A DNA stretch of 64,000 nt from Oscillospiraceae bacterium (GCA_015067995.1 SVLJ01000009.1:37762-101761), one strand, 5' to 3'; counted from the first letter of the stretch, positions 54,192 through 63,630 are shown. Notes: generated by a model not told the origin, from the sequence alone. Numbers and translations are program-made.

Positions 54192-55580
54192 TTAGCTGAG
54201 CTTTTCGCTGTTCATAAACTTTCCACCGAAGATCGTGATCCACAGGATCTTCAGGTCGAACAAAAGAGACCAATGCTCAATGTAGTAGATGTCATGCTGG
54301 ATGCGGCCCTGAATGGACGTATCGCCCCGAAAACCGTTGACCTGTGCCCAGCCGGTGATGCCGGGACGCACCTGATGCTTGACCATGTACAGGGGAACAT
54401 CTTCCTTGAACAGCTCCACGTAATGAGGAACCTCCGGACGAGGCCCTACCAAACTCATATCGCCCTTGAGAACGTTGAAAAACTGAGGGAATTCATCCAG
54501 AGAGAATTTGCGGATAAACGAACCGAATTTGGTTTTTCGATCGTCGCGGTCACTGCTCCAGCCGGTGGCCTCGGCGGCGTTGACCCGCATGGAGCGGAAC
54601 TTGTACATTTGGAATGGCTTTTTGTTGAGACCGACCCGCTCCTGTCGGAACAAGATGGGGCCAGGGGAGGAAAGCTTCACGCCGATGGCGCAGAGCAGCA
54701 TAATGGGAGCGGTGAGAATCAACAGCAGCGAGGATGCGATGATGTCTATGGTGCGTTTGACGAAAGCATTGGCCCAATTGTCCAGAGGGATGCGGCGGAT
54801 GTTCATAAGAGGGATGCCGTTGAACTCGTCAAACTGGCGAGCAGAATGAATGTATTGCGCGTAGAAGGGGATGATGGAGAGCTTCGTGCCCGTTTTTTCG
54901 CATGCTTCGATGATCTGCGGCGTTCTGTGGAAATCCTCGAGCTCAATGGCAGAGATGACTTCATCGGGCCGGTGCGCTTCCAGCAGCTGTTCCAGATGGT
55001 CGAAACCGCCCAGATAGGGAATATTCAGATCGGATGTCTCCCTGGAGGCCACATAGCCGATCACCTGGTAGCCCAAAGAGGAGTCCTTCTTGATCTCCTG
55101 CAGGTATCGGCGACCCATGGCGTCGGCACCGACCAGGAGAACATGCTTCAGGTTGTAGCCCTTCCGGCGAAGAAAGCGCAGAAGCACACGCAGAACAATT
55201 CTCTTGAGGCTGAGGACGGTACAGCTCAGGAGGAAAAAGACGGCCAGCGTCCAGCGGGAATAATTGACGCTTTTCTGCACAAACAGGAAGCTCAGCAGAG
55301 CAGCCATGTTCAGAGCGCCGGACAGCCAGATGATGGTGAGTTTCCTGACCAGTCGGGTTTTGCGGTTGCTGTGATACATGCCAAAGGCCGCATAGGAAAA
55401 CAGGTGTGTGGCGGCCAGAACCAGCGCGAGAAGGAGGTAGGCTTCCAGCGGAACCGATATGGTGCCGCCGGGAAGCACGTAAAAACGAAGCCAGAAAGCG
55501 GCTGGGAGCGACAAAAGCAGAATCACTCCGTCCGTCAGTACATTCAGACCGTTGAGAAGACGCTGATTTTCGCGAATCAT
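54192..55580 (-). CDS. Undecaprenyl-phosphate sugar phosphotransferase (WcaJ/EpsL type)
   Basis: 462 residues. Five N-terminal hydrophobic segments, a central NAD-binding-like domain (VLLVGADAMGRRYLQEI) and the C-terminal bacterial sugar transferase domain: FVKRTIDIIASSLLL, LFRQERVGLNKKPFQMYKFR, KFSLDEFPQFFNVLKGDMSLVGPRPEVPHYV. It starts the lipid-linked repeat unit of an exopolysaccharide. Overlaps the Wzy-like gene by 4 bases. Confidence 0.95.
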   Translation of the reverse strand: MIRENQRLLNGLNVLTDGVILLLSLPAAFWLRFYVLPGGTISVPLEAYLLLALVLAATHLFSYAAFGMYHSNRKTRLVRKLTIIWLSGALNMAALLSFLFVQKSVNYSRWTLAVFFLLSCTVLSLKRIVLRVLLRFLRRKGYNLKHVLLVGADAMGRRYLQEIKKDSSLGYQVIGYVASRETSDLNIPYLGGFDHLEQLLEAHRPDEVISAIELEDFHRTPQIIEACEKTGTKLSIIPFYAQYIHSARQFDEFNGIPLMNIRRIPLDNWANAFVKRTIDIIASSLLLILTAPIMLLCAIGVKLSSPGPILFRQERVGLNKKPFQMYKFRSMRVNAAEATGWSSDRDDRKTKFGSFIRKFSLDEFPQFFNVLKGDMSLVGPRPEVPHYVELFKEDVPLYMVKHQVRPGITGWAQVNGFRGDTSIQGRIQHDIYYIEHWSLLFDLKILWITIFGGKFMNSEKLS

Positions 55581-57940
55581 GTGCGGCCCTCCATCAGTTT
55601 GATGAATTCCTGCACTGAGGCAGACAGCTCAATCGTACCCATGTTGGCAGCGTTCCACGCATCCAACTTCTCTGCAATGCTCAGAACACCGGCCCGATAC
55701 TCGGCGGTATCCTGGAAATACACCATCAACAGTTCAAAGGTGGTCTGCCATGTGCCGGAGGCGGCGGAGACATAGTCCACATATTTATGCGCCATGGCAA
55801 AGGCGTTTTCTGTCTGGCCGGTCTTAAAGTAGTATTGGATCAGATAGCGGGGGACGGAATTGGAGTCCAGCTTCGCAAGGCGTGCGGCGTAAGCGTCAGC
55901 CTGTGCGCGCAGGTGCTCCGGAGGATTGTCCGGAATGCTCGTGATGAAAACCAGAGCGTAATCGGCCCATTCGAATTGATCGATAGCGGCAGCTTTTGCC
56001 ACCTGACTGAAGCTGACATTGTCTCCGGAGGTTATTGCTTTGGCCTGCATATTGCGCACCAGGAAGAAGGAGAAGACAGCCATCAGGATGGCGATGAGGA
56101 AGATGATCGCGGTACGCACGGTTTTATTCAGCCAGGAAGCCGGGATGCTGTTACCTGCACACAGGCTGATCAATGCGAACACGCCGAAAGCAAAGGGAAG
56201 GAATGCGTAGAAAGAGAAGATGACCTCCACGCCGGCGTGTCCTGCCATGAATACCAGTGCGGCGCCCAGTGCCGGGAGAAGAGGATGAGGCGTTTCCTGT
56301 TTACGGGCGCGCAGCACCGCAAAGACTGCGGTCAGTAGGGTTCCCACAAACAGAATGAGACCAAGGACGCCGGTTTCGACCAGGACCTGAATGTAATGGT
56401 TGTGGGCGTATTTTGTGTCGTACAGGAAGCTCTGAACACTGCGGATGCCGCTTTCATAAGCGCCCATGCCGAGTCCGATCACAGGACTGCGGCGGAACAG
56501 CTTTATGCCGTCCTCAAAAAAGACCGTGCGCTGAATGGCGTTTTGGTTGGCAAACAGACCCTGCAGGCGGTTGGCGATAAAATCGGGCAGCAGAAGGTAG
56601 TTCAGAGGTACGGAAACGGAGCCGGCGGTTCCCTGCAGGGTGACGTCTTCCAGAGTGACGTCATCTCCGGCAGAGAAGGTGAAGTACACCACCAGGCTGT
56701 CCTTGGGGACGGTGAAGGAAGCCTCGGACAGCGTACCTTCGTAGAGCGTTGTGGAGGTGTGCATCATGGTGTCCTGCCGATTCTGGCTGACAACGGTGAC
56801 ATTTACCGGGCCGCTTGTCTGCGAAGAGACGGCATAGGTATCCGCTGCCGGGTACACAGAGCGGCGCAGAGAGTCGCCTTTCGAAAGGGTCGTGCTGCCG
56901 GTCATGGTATAGGCAGCAAGGGCAAAGACAAAGGCCAGAACCAGAAGCACGGCAATGAGAATCAGGACCAAAGAGCCGTGGCTGCTCAATTTGTCGGCCA
57001 GCCTGCGGCCTGCAAAGCGGTCCAGCAGACACAGGAGCGCTGCGCCCAGCATGGTGCAGACCAGTGGGATCGGCTGAAAACCTGTCCATTCCACCAGAGA
57101 GGTGGCGGCAATGGGAACCACGGCCAGCAGTGTCACCAGAAGGGTCTCCACCATCAGAATCAGAAGGCTTCCGCGTCGTTCTGAGGATTCCAGCAGCAGA
57201 TAAACCACAAAGGCCAGAGCGATGATGGCGCTGGCACCCATGCTGAAAGCCAGTACAAAGCCCAGCGCATTGATGGCAAGGAAGCAAAGGTAGATGCATC
57301 TTTTGCGGCGGACGCCTTCGGAGGAAGCCAGGCTCAGTCCCAGCAAAACGCCGATGGCGGCAACGCCGGCATAAATATTGGGCTTATCCAAAAGAGACAG
57401 CATGCGGATGCCCGGTTCCACGATGCCCAGAGAAGCGTAATTCGCGGAAAACAGCGACAGGAGGGAGAGTACCGGTGTGCTGATGATGTGCGTGGAGAGC
57501 AGATCAATGCTCACCAGACTGATCAGGGCGGCGCCGCCGGTGAGGATGGCAGCGATCCAACGACCTCCCACAAGGGAATCTTTTGGCGCGGCTGCCAGCA
57601 GAATCAGTGCTGTACAATACGAGAACAGCAGCTTCAAAAATTCCTGCAATGCGAATTTGCCGGAAATGGCATAGAAAGTGGAAGCGCCGCATACGACCAC
57701 GAATACGGTCAGTACCAGAAGAGGTGGCGTGATGCGATCCCGCAGTGTCGGAAAGCGGCATATACCGACAACTGCCAGCGCGATCAGTGCGGCTACCGTC
57801 GCACCGCGGATGGAGAGCGGGGCACTCAGACAGACGGCGAAAAAAAACACCACAGCCAGTATCCATGCGGAACCCGCCTGCCACATCGCATAGAACGGAG
57901 AATCCGTTTTCAAAATGGGGGACTTATTTGTTTTGCTCAT
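55577..57940 (-). CDS. O-antigen ligase/Wzy polymerase-like membrane protein
   Basis: 787 residues with about twelve hydrophobic segments, a large extracytoplasmic loop (about 390-480) and the Wzy_C region RSPVIGLGMGAYESG...YAHNHYIQVLVETGVLGLILF with the usual Arg/His residues. The C-terminal 150 residues are helical and TPR-like. Polymerises or ligates lipid-linked glycan. The ATG at 57940 has AAAGGA upstream; an upstream ATG 31 codons earlier is less likely. Confidence 0.9.
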   Translation of the reverse strand: MSKTNKSPILKTDSPFYAMWQAGSAWILAVVFFFAVCLSAPLSIRGATVAALIALAVVGICRFPTLRDRITPPLLVLTVFVVVCGASTFYAISGKFALQEFLKLLFSYCTALILLAAAPKDSLVGGRWIAAILTGGAALISLVSIDLLSTHIISTPVLSLLSLFSANYASLGIVEPGIRMLSLLDKPNIYAGVAAIGVLLGLSLASSEGVRRKRCIYLCFLAINALGFVLAFSMGASAIIALAFVVYLLLESSERRGSLLILMVETLLVTLLAVVPIAATSLVEWTGFQPIPLVCTMLGAALLCLLDRFAGRRLADKLSSHGSLVLILIAVLLVLAFVFALAAYTMTGSTTLSKGDSLRRSVYPAADTYAVSSQTSGPVNVTVVSQNRQDTMMHTSTTLYEGTLSEASFTVPKDSLVVYFTFSAGDDVTLEDVTLQGTAGSVSVPLNYLLLPDFIANRLQGLFANQNAIQRTVFFEDGIKLFRRSPVIGLGMGAYESGIRSVQSFLYDTKYAHNHYIQVLVETGVLGLILFVGTLLTAVFAVLRARKQETPHPLLPALGAALVFMAGHAGVEVIFSFYAFLPFAFGVFALISLCAGNSIPASWLNKTVRTAIIFLIAILMAVFSFFLVRNMQAKAITSGDNVSFSQVAKAAAIDQFEWADYALVFITSIPDNPPEHLRAQADAYAARLAKLDSNSVPRYLIQYYFKTGQTENAFAMAHKYVDYVSAASGTWQTTFELLMVYFQDTAEYRAGVLSIAEKLDAWNAANMGTIELSASVQEFIKLMEGRT

Positions 57941-58249
57941 GATCAGAAGTCCTTTCCTTGATCGTGCCTGTATGGGCGGAATGAATGCGTTTTTCAAGAA
58001 CTGAATGATCGGTAAATATTGACCGGCATTCACCCGATTTCATGTATAACTATATTAGTTTACCATGTTTCGCACGGGCATTGCAATTCTTTTGCGGGAT
58101 TTGGCAGGAAATGTTTGCACTTTGAAGCCCGTGTGTACAAAAGCCACTCAAAAGAAGGAACGGCTCTTCGGAAAGACTGTGATGATCGGCACTGACTGCA
58201 ACTGAGAAGAGCCGAGGCATTTGCCTCGGCTCTTCGTAAGAAATCTGCC
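57941..58249. other. Gap between the exopolysaccharide block and the sugar-acid cluster
   Basis: 309 bases without a gene. Only the terminator at 58206-58235 is clear; the rest has no recognisable promoter consensus or frame. Confidence 0.5.
58206..58235. terminator. Terminator after the TIM-barrel isomerase gene
   Basis: 14-bp perfect arms (58206-58219 and 58222-58235) around TT, downstream of the minus-strand gene at 58250. Confidence 0.8.
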
Positions 58250-59020
58250 TCAAGTCAAACAAAACAGCTTTCTGACATGAGGAATATTTTGCAGCACCTC
58301 ATCCATGGTCTTTTTGCCATACTCCAGAATGAGCTGAGCATCCGGGGTGCATCTGCAGATGGTGGGTGCCACAATCGACCAGTCAATGGTTCCTTTTCCG
58401 ATGAAATCATGGCTGTCCGACGTACCATCGTTGTCATGCAGGTGGTAGGTCTTCAAGCGATCTCTGTGGTCCTCAATGACCTGCGGGATGTCCCAACCGC
58501 ACATGTGGGCATGGCCGGTATCCAGGATAAAGTCCGCGTCAGGGATAATATCGAAGAGTTCAAAGAATTGCTTCTGGTTGAACACCGCGTTCTCCTTGTC
58601 CATTCCCGGCACATTTTCAATCAGCAGCTTGAGGCCGTGCTCCTTGGCACACTGGGCCAGCCACAGCAAACGCCGTGTGGCACGCTCCCGCTCCGCTGCG
58701 ACATCTTCAACGCAGAGACCCTCAAAGGGATGCATCACGATATCCTTCGCGCCCAGCTCACTTCCAAGTTTGCAAGCCCAAAGGAAATTGGACTGGATCT
58801 CTTTGTCCGAAACAGATGCCTTTGACAGATCCATATTCATACAGGGACCATGGAGACTGACAGGTAGGTTCCGGCCTTCCATACAATTGGCCAGATGGTG
58901 CTTCCAGTAATAGTCGTTGCCGCATTCGATGAAGACATCAATACCCACATCTTTGGGCAGATTCTTCATCACCTTCATGCGGAATCCCATAAAAGAGAGG
59001 TTACTGACGTAAAGTTTCAT
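58250..59020 (-). CDS. Sugar phosphate isomerase/epimerase family TIM-barrel protein
   Basis: 256 residues, xylose-isomerase-like/AP_endonuc_2 barrel with divalent-metal ligands suggested by VSLHGPCMNMD, DIVMHPFEG, KLLIENVPGMD, FILDTGHAHMCGWD and TYHLHDNDGTSDSH. Likely interconverts a sugar or sugar acid. Downstream of a TctA remnant and a DeoR gene on the same strand, opposite a dehydrogenase-aldolase operon, so a role in the same catabolic pathway is likely. Confidence 0.85.
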   Translation of the reverse strand: MKLYVSNLSFMGFRMKVMKNLPKDVGIDVFIECGNDYYWKHHLANCMEGRNLPVSLHGPCMNMDLSKASVSDKEIQSNFLWACKLGSELGAKDIVMHPFEGLCVEDVAAERERATRRLLWLAQCAKEHGLKLLIENVPGMDKENAVFNQKQFFELFDIIPDADFILDTGHAHMCGWDIPQVIEDHRDRLKTYHLHDNDGTSDSHDFIGKGTIDWSIVAPTICRCTPDAQLILEYGKKTMDEVLQNIPHVRKLFCLT

Positions 59021-59032
59021 TATACCACCTCG

Positions 59033-59272
59033 TTATGCTTCGGCCTTGCTCGGCTTGTATTCAGCCCGTAGCTTTTTGATAACCGGCAGCAGGATCGCGG
59101 AAATGGGACGGGTGAGGAACAGGGACCAGTCACCTATAGAATGGCTGTATGCACAGCGGACATGTTTTTCAATCATGGGACCGAGAATGAAGAATAGCAG
59201 CATGGGGGTCAGGGGGATATCCAACAACACCAGCGCCATACCGATGAGCACCTTCCAATCGGGAACGGCAAA
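59033..59272 (-). pseudogene. C-terminal remnant of a TctA-type tricarboxylate transporter permease
   Basis: About 80 codons reading RKDFAVPDWKVLIGMALVLLD, then FILGPMIEKHVR and SIGDWSLFLTRPISAILLPV, which is the conserved end of TctA (normally about 500 residues). The same frame has a stop just upstream, inside the end of the DeoR gene, so the first 85 percent of the gene is missing. TctB and TctC are absent too. A deletion joining DeoR to the TctA tail explains this. Confidence 0.85.
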
Positions 59273-59276
59273 ATCC

Positions 59277-60053
59277 TTACGGTACTATCATCAGTTCGAT
59301 TCCATGCTTTTCAAAATAATCCCGATATTCGTCGGGGATACCGGCATCTGTAATAACGGTGTGAACGCAGTCCAACTTTCCAACTACGGCAAAATTTGTC
59401 TTTCCGAATTTGCTGCTATCTACCACCAGAATCGTCTGTCGCGCCCGGCGAATTGTAGCCGCACAGAGCTGTGCACTGCTTTGATTGAAGTTGGTCATAC
59501 CATGCTCGATCGAAATCCCGGCAACGCCTATGAATGCTTTGTCCACGAAATAGTTGCTCAGAGTCAGTTCAGCGATGCTGCCGGTAAGGGCGTGCATTTC
59601 CGGCTGCAGCTCTCCTCCCATGGAAAAAACTTTGATCCCCTTACAGACCTCTAACTCGTTCAAAACTGGCAAAGAATTGGTCAAAACCATAAGATTTTGC
59701 TTGTTTTTTATGTTCTTTGCCACTTCATATACTGTTGTACCGATGTCCAGCACGATGGTTTCGCCTTCCTGAACCAGCGATGCCGCTATGGCTCCGAGAC
59801 GCGCCTTTTCCTCCTTGTGGCGATTTGCACGTGGAAAGAATGGCTGAAGTGCCGGACGATCAACCAAAACAGCGCCGCCATAAACCCGCTTAATCAGTCG
59901 CTGGCCCTCCAGTTCCCGAAGGTCCCGCCGAATCGTCGCAATGGAAACATTAAATTTTTCAGCAAGGTCAGTGATTTGTACACTTTTGTCTTGGTTGAGC
60001 AGATCGATAATCATACTCTGACGGTCTCGGTTCAGCAAGAGGGCTCCCCCCAT
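59277..60053 (-). CDS. DeoR/GlpR family transcriptional regulator
   Basis: 258 residues. N-terminal HTH_DeoR (QITDLAEKFNVSIATIRRDL, then LEGQRLIKRVYGGAV) and C-terminal sugar-phosphate-binding domain (VLDIGTTVYEVAKNI, NSLPVLNEL, FIGVAGISIEHGMT, VVDSSKFGK). Divergent from the dehydrogenase-aldolase operon and its likely repressor, with a phosphorylated sugar as inducer. A TTG at 60038, with GGGGGAG five bases upstream, may be the true start since the ATG at 60053 has no ribosome site. Confidence 0.93.
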   Translation of the reverse strand: MGGALLLNRDRQSMIIDLLNQDKSVQITDLAEKFNVSIATIRRDLRELEGQRLIKRVYGGAVLVDRPALQPFFPRANRHKEEKARLGAIAASLVQEGETIVLDIGTTVYEVAKNIKNKQNLMVLTNSLPVLNELEVCKGIKVFSMGGELQPEMHALTGSIAELTLSNYFVDKAFIGVAGISIEHGMTNFNQSSAQLCAATIRRARQTILVVDSSKFGKTNFAVVGKLDCVHTVITDAGIPDEYRDYFEKHGIELMIVP

Positions 60054-60197
60054 ATTTTAATCTACCGCTGCGTTTGCAGCACATCGTAAAAACTATACCA
60101 TATAACTCAATAAAAAGCTACAAAGAATCAAAATATACATATTTTTAAATTTTTATATATTTCAAAAGCGCAAACTGATAAAAAGTTATGGTTGCAA

Positions 60198-60226
60198 TTG
60201 ACAATGTTGTTCACTTGATGTACAAT
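60198..60226 (+). promoter_or_regulatory. Consensus promoter of the dehydrogenase-aldolase operon
   Basis: TTGACA (60198-60203), 17 bases, TACAAT (60221-60226). The 60054-60197 stretch is strongly AT-rich and must also carry the DeoR promoter, which I cannot fix. Confidence 0.75.
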
Positions 60227-60235
60227 TCTCGTACA
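60219..60235. promoter_or_regulatory. Dyad overlapping the -10, possible DeoR operator
   Basis: TGTAC-AATTCTC-GTACA straddles the -10 box; a weaker CGAAT...ATTCG pair follows at about 60240-60268. Confidence 0.4.
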
Positions 60236-60325
60236 AAATGCGAATGTATATTGTTGGAATAGATTCGTGTTTGGTACAGTATATGAGCAAAATGAACAAT
60301 CATTTGCGGGCGCAGGAGGTCAAGT

Positions 60326-61279
60326 ATGAAACTACTTATTGGCGCAAATTCTGTCAGTAACCCTAAATACGCAGCGATCCACGAACGGGCAAAGGAAGTG
60401 TTCGATGAGGTCGTTCTGAATCCGTTTGGCCGCACATTGACCAGTGAGGAAGTCATCGCTTGCTGGGACGGTGTGGATGCCATCCTGGCCGGAACAGAGA
60501 AATATACAGCAGAAATGATGGACCACGCACCGTCAACACTGAAGGTCATTTCCCGCCACGGAGTGGGAGTGGAGAATATCGACCTCAACGCTGCCCACCT
60601 GCGCGGCATCACCGTATGCAATACTCCCGGTGCTAATGCCGACGCGGTGGCAGAAGCCACTATGGGCTTGATTCTCAGTGTTCTGCGCAAGATCCCCCTC
60701 TCTGACCATTACGTCCGCACCAACGAATGGAAGCGGCCGGAAGGACATCTGATCAAGGGAAAAACGATCGGTGTCATCGGTATGGGCAACATTGGTAAAG
60801 GGGTAATCCTGCGCAGCGAACCCTTTGGCGCTGAATTCATCGCTTATGACCCCTATTTTGACAAGGACTTTGGCGAAAAGCATAATGTTACCTGTGCTGG
60901 TATAGAGGAAGTGTTGAAGACCGCAGATATCATCACTCTGCATCTGCCTTCTACGCCGGAGACGCACCATATTATCAATGCAGAAACTCTGTCTATCATG
61001 AAGGTCGGAGCCGTGTTGATTAACACAGCCCGCGGCGAGTTGGTGGATGAAGAAGCACTATACATGGCTTTGAAAAGTGGCCGACTCGGAGGCGCCGGGC
61101 TTGACGTTTATTCCTGTGAACCGCTTTACAACAGCGATCTCTTTGCGCTGGAAAATATCGTAATGACGCCCCATATGGCTGGCAACACCAGCGAGACGAC
61201 TCTGAATATGGGCATGTGGGCGCTGGAAAATGCCATTAAAGTTGTGACTGGTCAAGAAGGCGCAGTCATCGTCAAATAA
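60326..61279 (+). CDS. D-isomer-specific 2-hydroxyacid dehydrogenase (phosphoglycerate dehydrogenase-like)
   Basis: 317 residues. NAD-binding motif GVIGMGNIGKGVI near residue 152, substrate/catalytic Arg in INTARGELVDEEAL, Glu in DVYSCEPL and the catalytic His in MTPHMAGNTSETT. Reduces or oxidises a 2-hydroxy acid; the length lacks the ACT domain of biosynthetic SerA. Start after AGGAGG. Followed after 13 bases by the KDPG aldolase. Confidence 0.93.
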   Translation: MKLLIGANSVSNPKYAAIHERAKEVFDEVVLNPFGRTLTSEEVIACWDGVDAILAGTEKYTAEMMDHAPSTLKVISRHGVGVENIDLNAAHLRGITVCNTPGANADAVAEATMGLILSVLRKIPLSDHYVRTNEWKRPEGHLIKGKTIGVIGMGNIGKGVILRSEPFGAEFIAYDPYFDKDFGEKHNVTCAGIEEVLKTADIITLHLPSTPETHHIINAETLSIMKVGAVLINTARGELVDEEALYMALKSGRLGGAGLDVYSCEPLYNSDLFALENIVMTPHMAGNTSETTLNMGMWALENAIKVVTGQEGAVIVK

Positions 61280-61292
61280 AGGAGACAGTGAA

Positions 61293-61928
61293 ATGAATGT
61301 TGCAGAAGAGTTTTACAAAACTGGCGTAGTCCCTGTTGTTGTCATCGAAGATGCTGAGAAGGCTGTTCCCACTGCCAAGGCTCTGCTGGCAGGGGGCGTC
61401 AACGTGATGGAGATCACATTCCGTACCGCCGCCGCACAGGATGCTATCAAGGCTGTTTCCGACAGTTGCCCTGAAATGATAGTCGGTGCTGGTACCATCG
61501 TGACCCTTGAGCAGTGCAGGCAGGCCGTTGCGGCCGGTGCCAAGTTCATCGTGTCTCCCGGTTTTGACGCAGACGTTGTGAAGTGGTGCGTAGAGCAGAG
61601 TCTGGTCATCGTTCCTGGCTGCGTTACGCCTACCGAGATCATGGCGGCCATGAAGTTAGGACTGAAGGTCGTGAAATTCTTCCCCGCCAATGTCTATGGC
61701 GGCCTCAAGGGGATGAAAGCGCTCGCCGGCCCCTTCAGCGGCATAAAATTTGTGCCTACTGGGGGTGTCAGCGGAGAAAATCTCGGTGAGTACATCTCTG
61801 CCCCCTTTATCCACGCCGCAGGCGGCAGCTGGCTGTGTGCCAAGAGTGATATCAATGCAGGCAATTTTGATGTCATCACTGATCTATGCAAAAAAGCGCG
61901 TGAGATCATCGCTGCTGCGCGAGAATAA
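61293..61928 (+). CDS. KDPG/KHG aldolase (2-dehydro-3-deoxy-phosphogluconate aldolase)
   Basis: 211 residues. Active-site Glu in VMEITFRTAAA, GAGTIV, and the Schiff-base Lys in LKVVKFFPANVYGG near residue 130. Cleaves 2-keto-3-deoxy sugar-acid phosphates to pyruvate and an aldehyde. Start after AAGGAGA; operon with the dehydrogenase. Confidence 0.95.
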   Translation: MNVAEEFYKTGVVPVVVIEDAEKAVPTAKALLAGGVNVMEITFRTAAAQDAIKAVSDSCPEMIVGAGTIVTLEQCRQAVAAGAKFIVSPGFDADVVKWCVEQSLVIVPGCVTPTEIMAAMKLGLKVVKFFPANVYGGLKGMKALAGPFSGIKFVPTGGVSGENLGEYISAPFIHAAGGSWLCAKSDINAGNFDVITDLCKKAREIIAAARE

Positions 61929-61944
61929 ACGAAGAGGAATGTCC

Positions 61945-62283
61945 ATGCCGGCGAAAGAACATTACCAATATCCTGTACGGCACATTATGGACCTTCCCGC
62001 ATCTGCGAACTGCGAAGGCGTTTGTTCTATCTGCGATGACAGTGCGCCTATGCCTCAACGCGGCTGTTTACTCCCGAGCACGAGTTGCACGACGGCGATG
62101 TGATCCGCCTCGGCACAGAGATTACTTGCGTGGAAAATCCCGGCCACACCGAAGATCGGCTGGCCGGTGCAGAGGAAAATCCTTTTATCGCGCCCCGGAG
62201 CAGTGGACCGCTTTTCTGGATCATATGGAAAGAAACGAAACCAGCTCCTGGAAGACCCGGCAGAGCAAGTATAAAGAAAGGTC
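61945..62283 (+). pseudogene. Broken MBL-fold hydrolase gene
   Basis: Starts with a good ribosome site (GAAGAGGA) and MPAKEHYQYPVRHIMDLP, but the frame ends after 52 codons. A shifted frame continues TPEHELHDGDVIRLGTEITCVENPGHTEDR, a typical internal MBL-fold stretch, and another shift gives YRAPEQWTAFLDHMERNE. The middle of the domain, including the HxHxDH site, is missing. Decayed by deletion and frameshifts inside the operon. Confidence 0.7.
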
Positions 62284-62292
62284 GCTATCTTT

Positions 62293-63588
62293 ATGACATC
62301 TATGATGCATTTATTGCAAAACGTTCAGCTCCCCAAAGTCGCCCGTGTCCAGTGCGAGTTTGACCGCAGCGAAGTGGCAGATGTGGAAGCAACTCTTTTG
62401 AAAGAACTGGAGCGTCCGGAAATCGCCAACTGCATCAAGCCCGGCATGAAGATCGCCGTGGGCGTCGGCAGCCGCGGTCTCGCGGATCTGGAAACTATGG
62501 TAAAGACTCTGGTGAAAAAGCTCCAGAACCTGGGCGCGGATCCGTTTATCGTTCCCACCATGGGCAGCCATGGCGGCGCAACTGCCGAGGGCCAAAAGGC
62601 TGTTCTGGCCTCCCTTGGTATTACGGAAGAAGCCATGTGCTGTCCCATCCGCTCCAGCATGGAGACTGTGGAGCTTGGAACGGTTCATATCCCAGATCTG
62701 GGTGTAGACACAAAAACCTACATTGACCGCAATGCCTATGAAGCGGATGGCATCGTCACCGTTGCCCGCGTCAAGGTCCACCCTGCCTTCAAAGACACAC
62801 TGGAAAGCGGCCTTTGTAAAATGCTGGTGGTAGGTTTTGGAAAGCAGCAGGGAGCCCAGGCTTACCACACCGCCGCCAACGGCCGCATGGGCCGGGTGCT
62901 GGAAGCTGTGGCCCCTCATATTCTGAAAAAAACAAAAGTTCTTTTCGCAGTCGGCTCTGTAGAAAACGCTTACGACCGTATCTGTGATCTTCGAGCAGTC
63001 CCCGCCGAAGATATCGTTGAGACCGACAAGGAGATGCTGGTGCTGGCTAAGGAGCGTATCGGCAAGCTTCCCTTCAATAAGCTGGATGTCCTGATTGCCA
63101 AGCAGATGGGCAAGGAGATCTCCGGCGAAGGGTTGGATCCCAATATCACCGGGAAACGGGCCATTGGGCCCATTGAAGGTGGTCCGAAAATCACCAAAAT
63201 CGGTGTGCTGCAGCTTTCCAAAGAATCTGACGGCAATGTCGTGGGCATCGGCGCGGTAGACGTGATCACCGAGCGGCTCTACTCCCGGATCAATCTGAAC
63301 ATCTCCTACGCGAACGCCCTAACTACCGGCGGGCTTCACAATGTCCGTATCCCCATGACCCTCGCCAGCGATGAGGAAGTCATCCGCGCAGCAGTACACA
63401 GTTCCAAAGTAGCCGATACCACACAGGCCCATCTGGTTATTATCAAGGATACTCTGCATCTGTCTGATTTGTACGTCTCTGAGGGACTGAAAGATCTTAT
63501 TGAGGCAGACAGCCGTTTGACCTTGTGTTCTGATTTTAAAGATATTCCTTTTTCCTCCACAGGCGAATTAATGATCGAGTGGGATTAA
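62293..63588 (+). CDS. LarA-like (DUF2088) lactate racemase domain protein
   Basis: 431 residues, related to the nickel-pincer lactate racemase LarA and its many uncharacterised homologues. Marks: KIAVGVGSRGLADLETMVK, VPTMGSHGGATAEGQ and KTYIDRNAYEADGIVTVARVK. It probably epimerises or racemises a hydroxy acid; placement after dehydrogenase and KDPG aldolase supports a hydroxy- or sugar-acid substrate. No lar maturation genes nearby. The ribosome site (AAAGG, 12 bases) is weak, perhaps because the gene before it decayed. Confidence 0.82.
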   Translation: MTSMMHLLQNVQLPKVARVQCEFDRSEVADVEATLLKELERPEIANCIKPGMKIAVGVGSRGLADLETMVKTLVKKLQNLGADPFIVPTMGSHGGATAEGQKAVLASLGITEEAMCCPIRSSMETVELGTVHIPDLGVDTKTYIDRNAYEADGIVTVARVKVHPAFKDTLESGLCKMLVVGFGKQQGAQAYHTAANGRMGRVLEAVAPHILKKTKVLFAVGSVENAYDRICDLRAVPAEDIVETDKEMLVLAKERIGKLPFNKLDVLIAKQMGKEISGEGLDPNITGKRAIGPIEGGPKITKIGVLQLSKESDGNVVGIGAVDVITERLYSRINLNISYANALTTGGLHNVRIPMTLASDEEVIRAAVHSSKVADTTQAHLVIIKDTLHLSDLYVSEGLKDLIEADSRLTLCSDFKDIPFSSTGELMIEWD

Positions 63589-63600
63589 GGATCTTACAAG

Positions 63601-63630
63601 AAGGTCGTTCCGCAACAGCGGGACGACTTT
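63601..63630 (+). terminator. Terminator of the sugar-acid operon
   Basis: AAGGTCGTTCCGC pairs with GCGGGACGACTTT around AACA, with one T-G and one G-T wobble. Confidence 0.65.
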
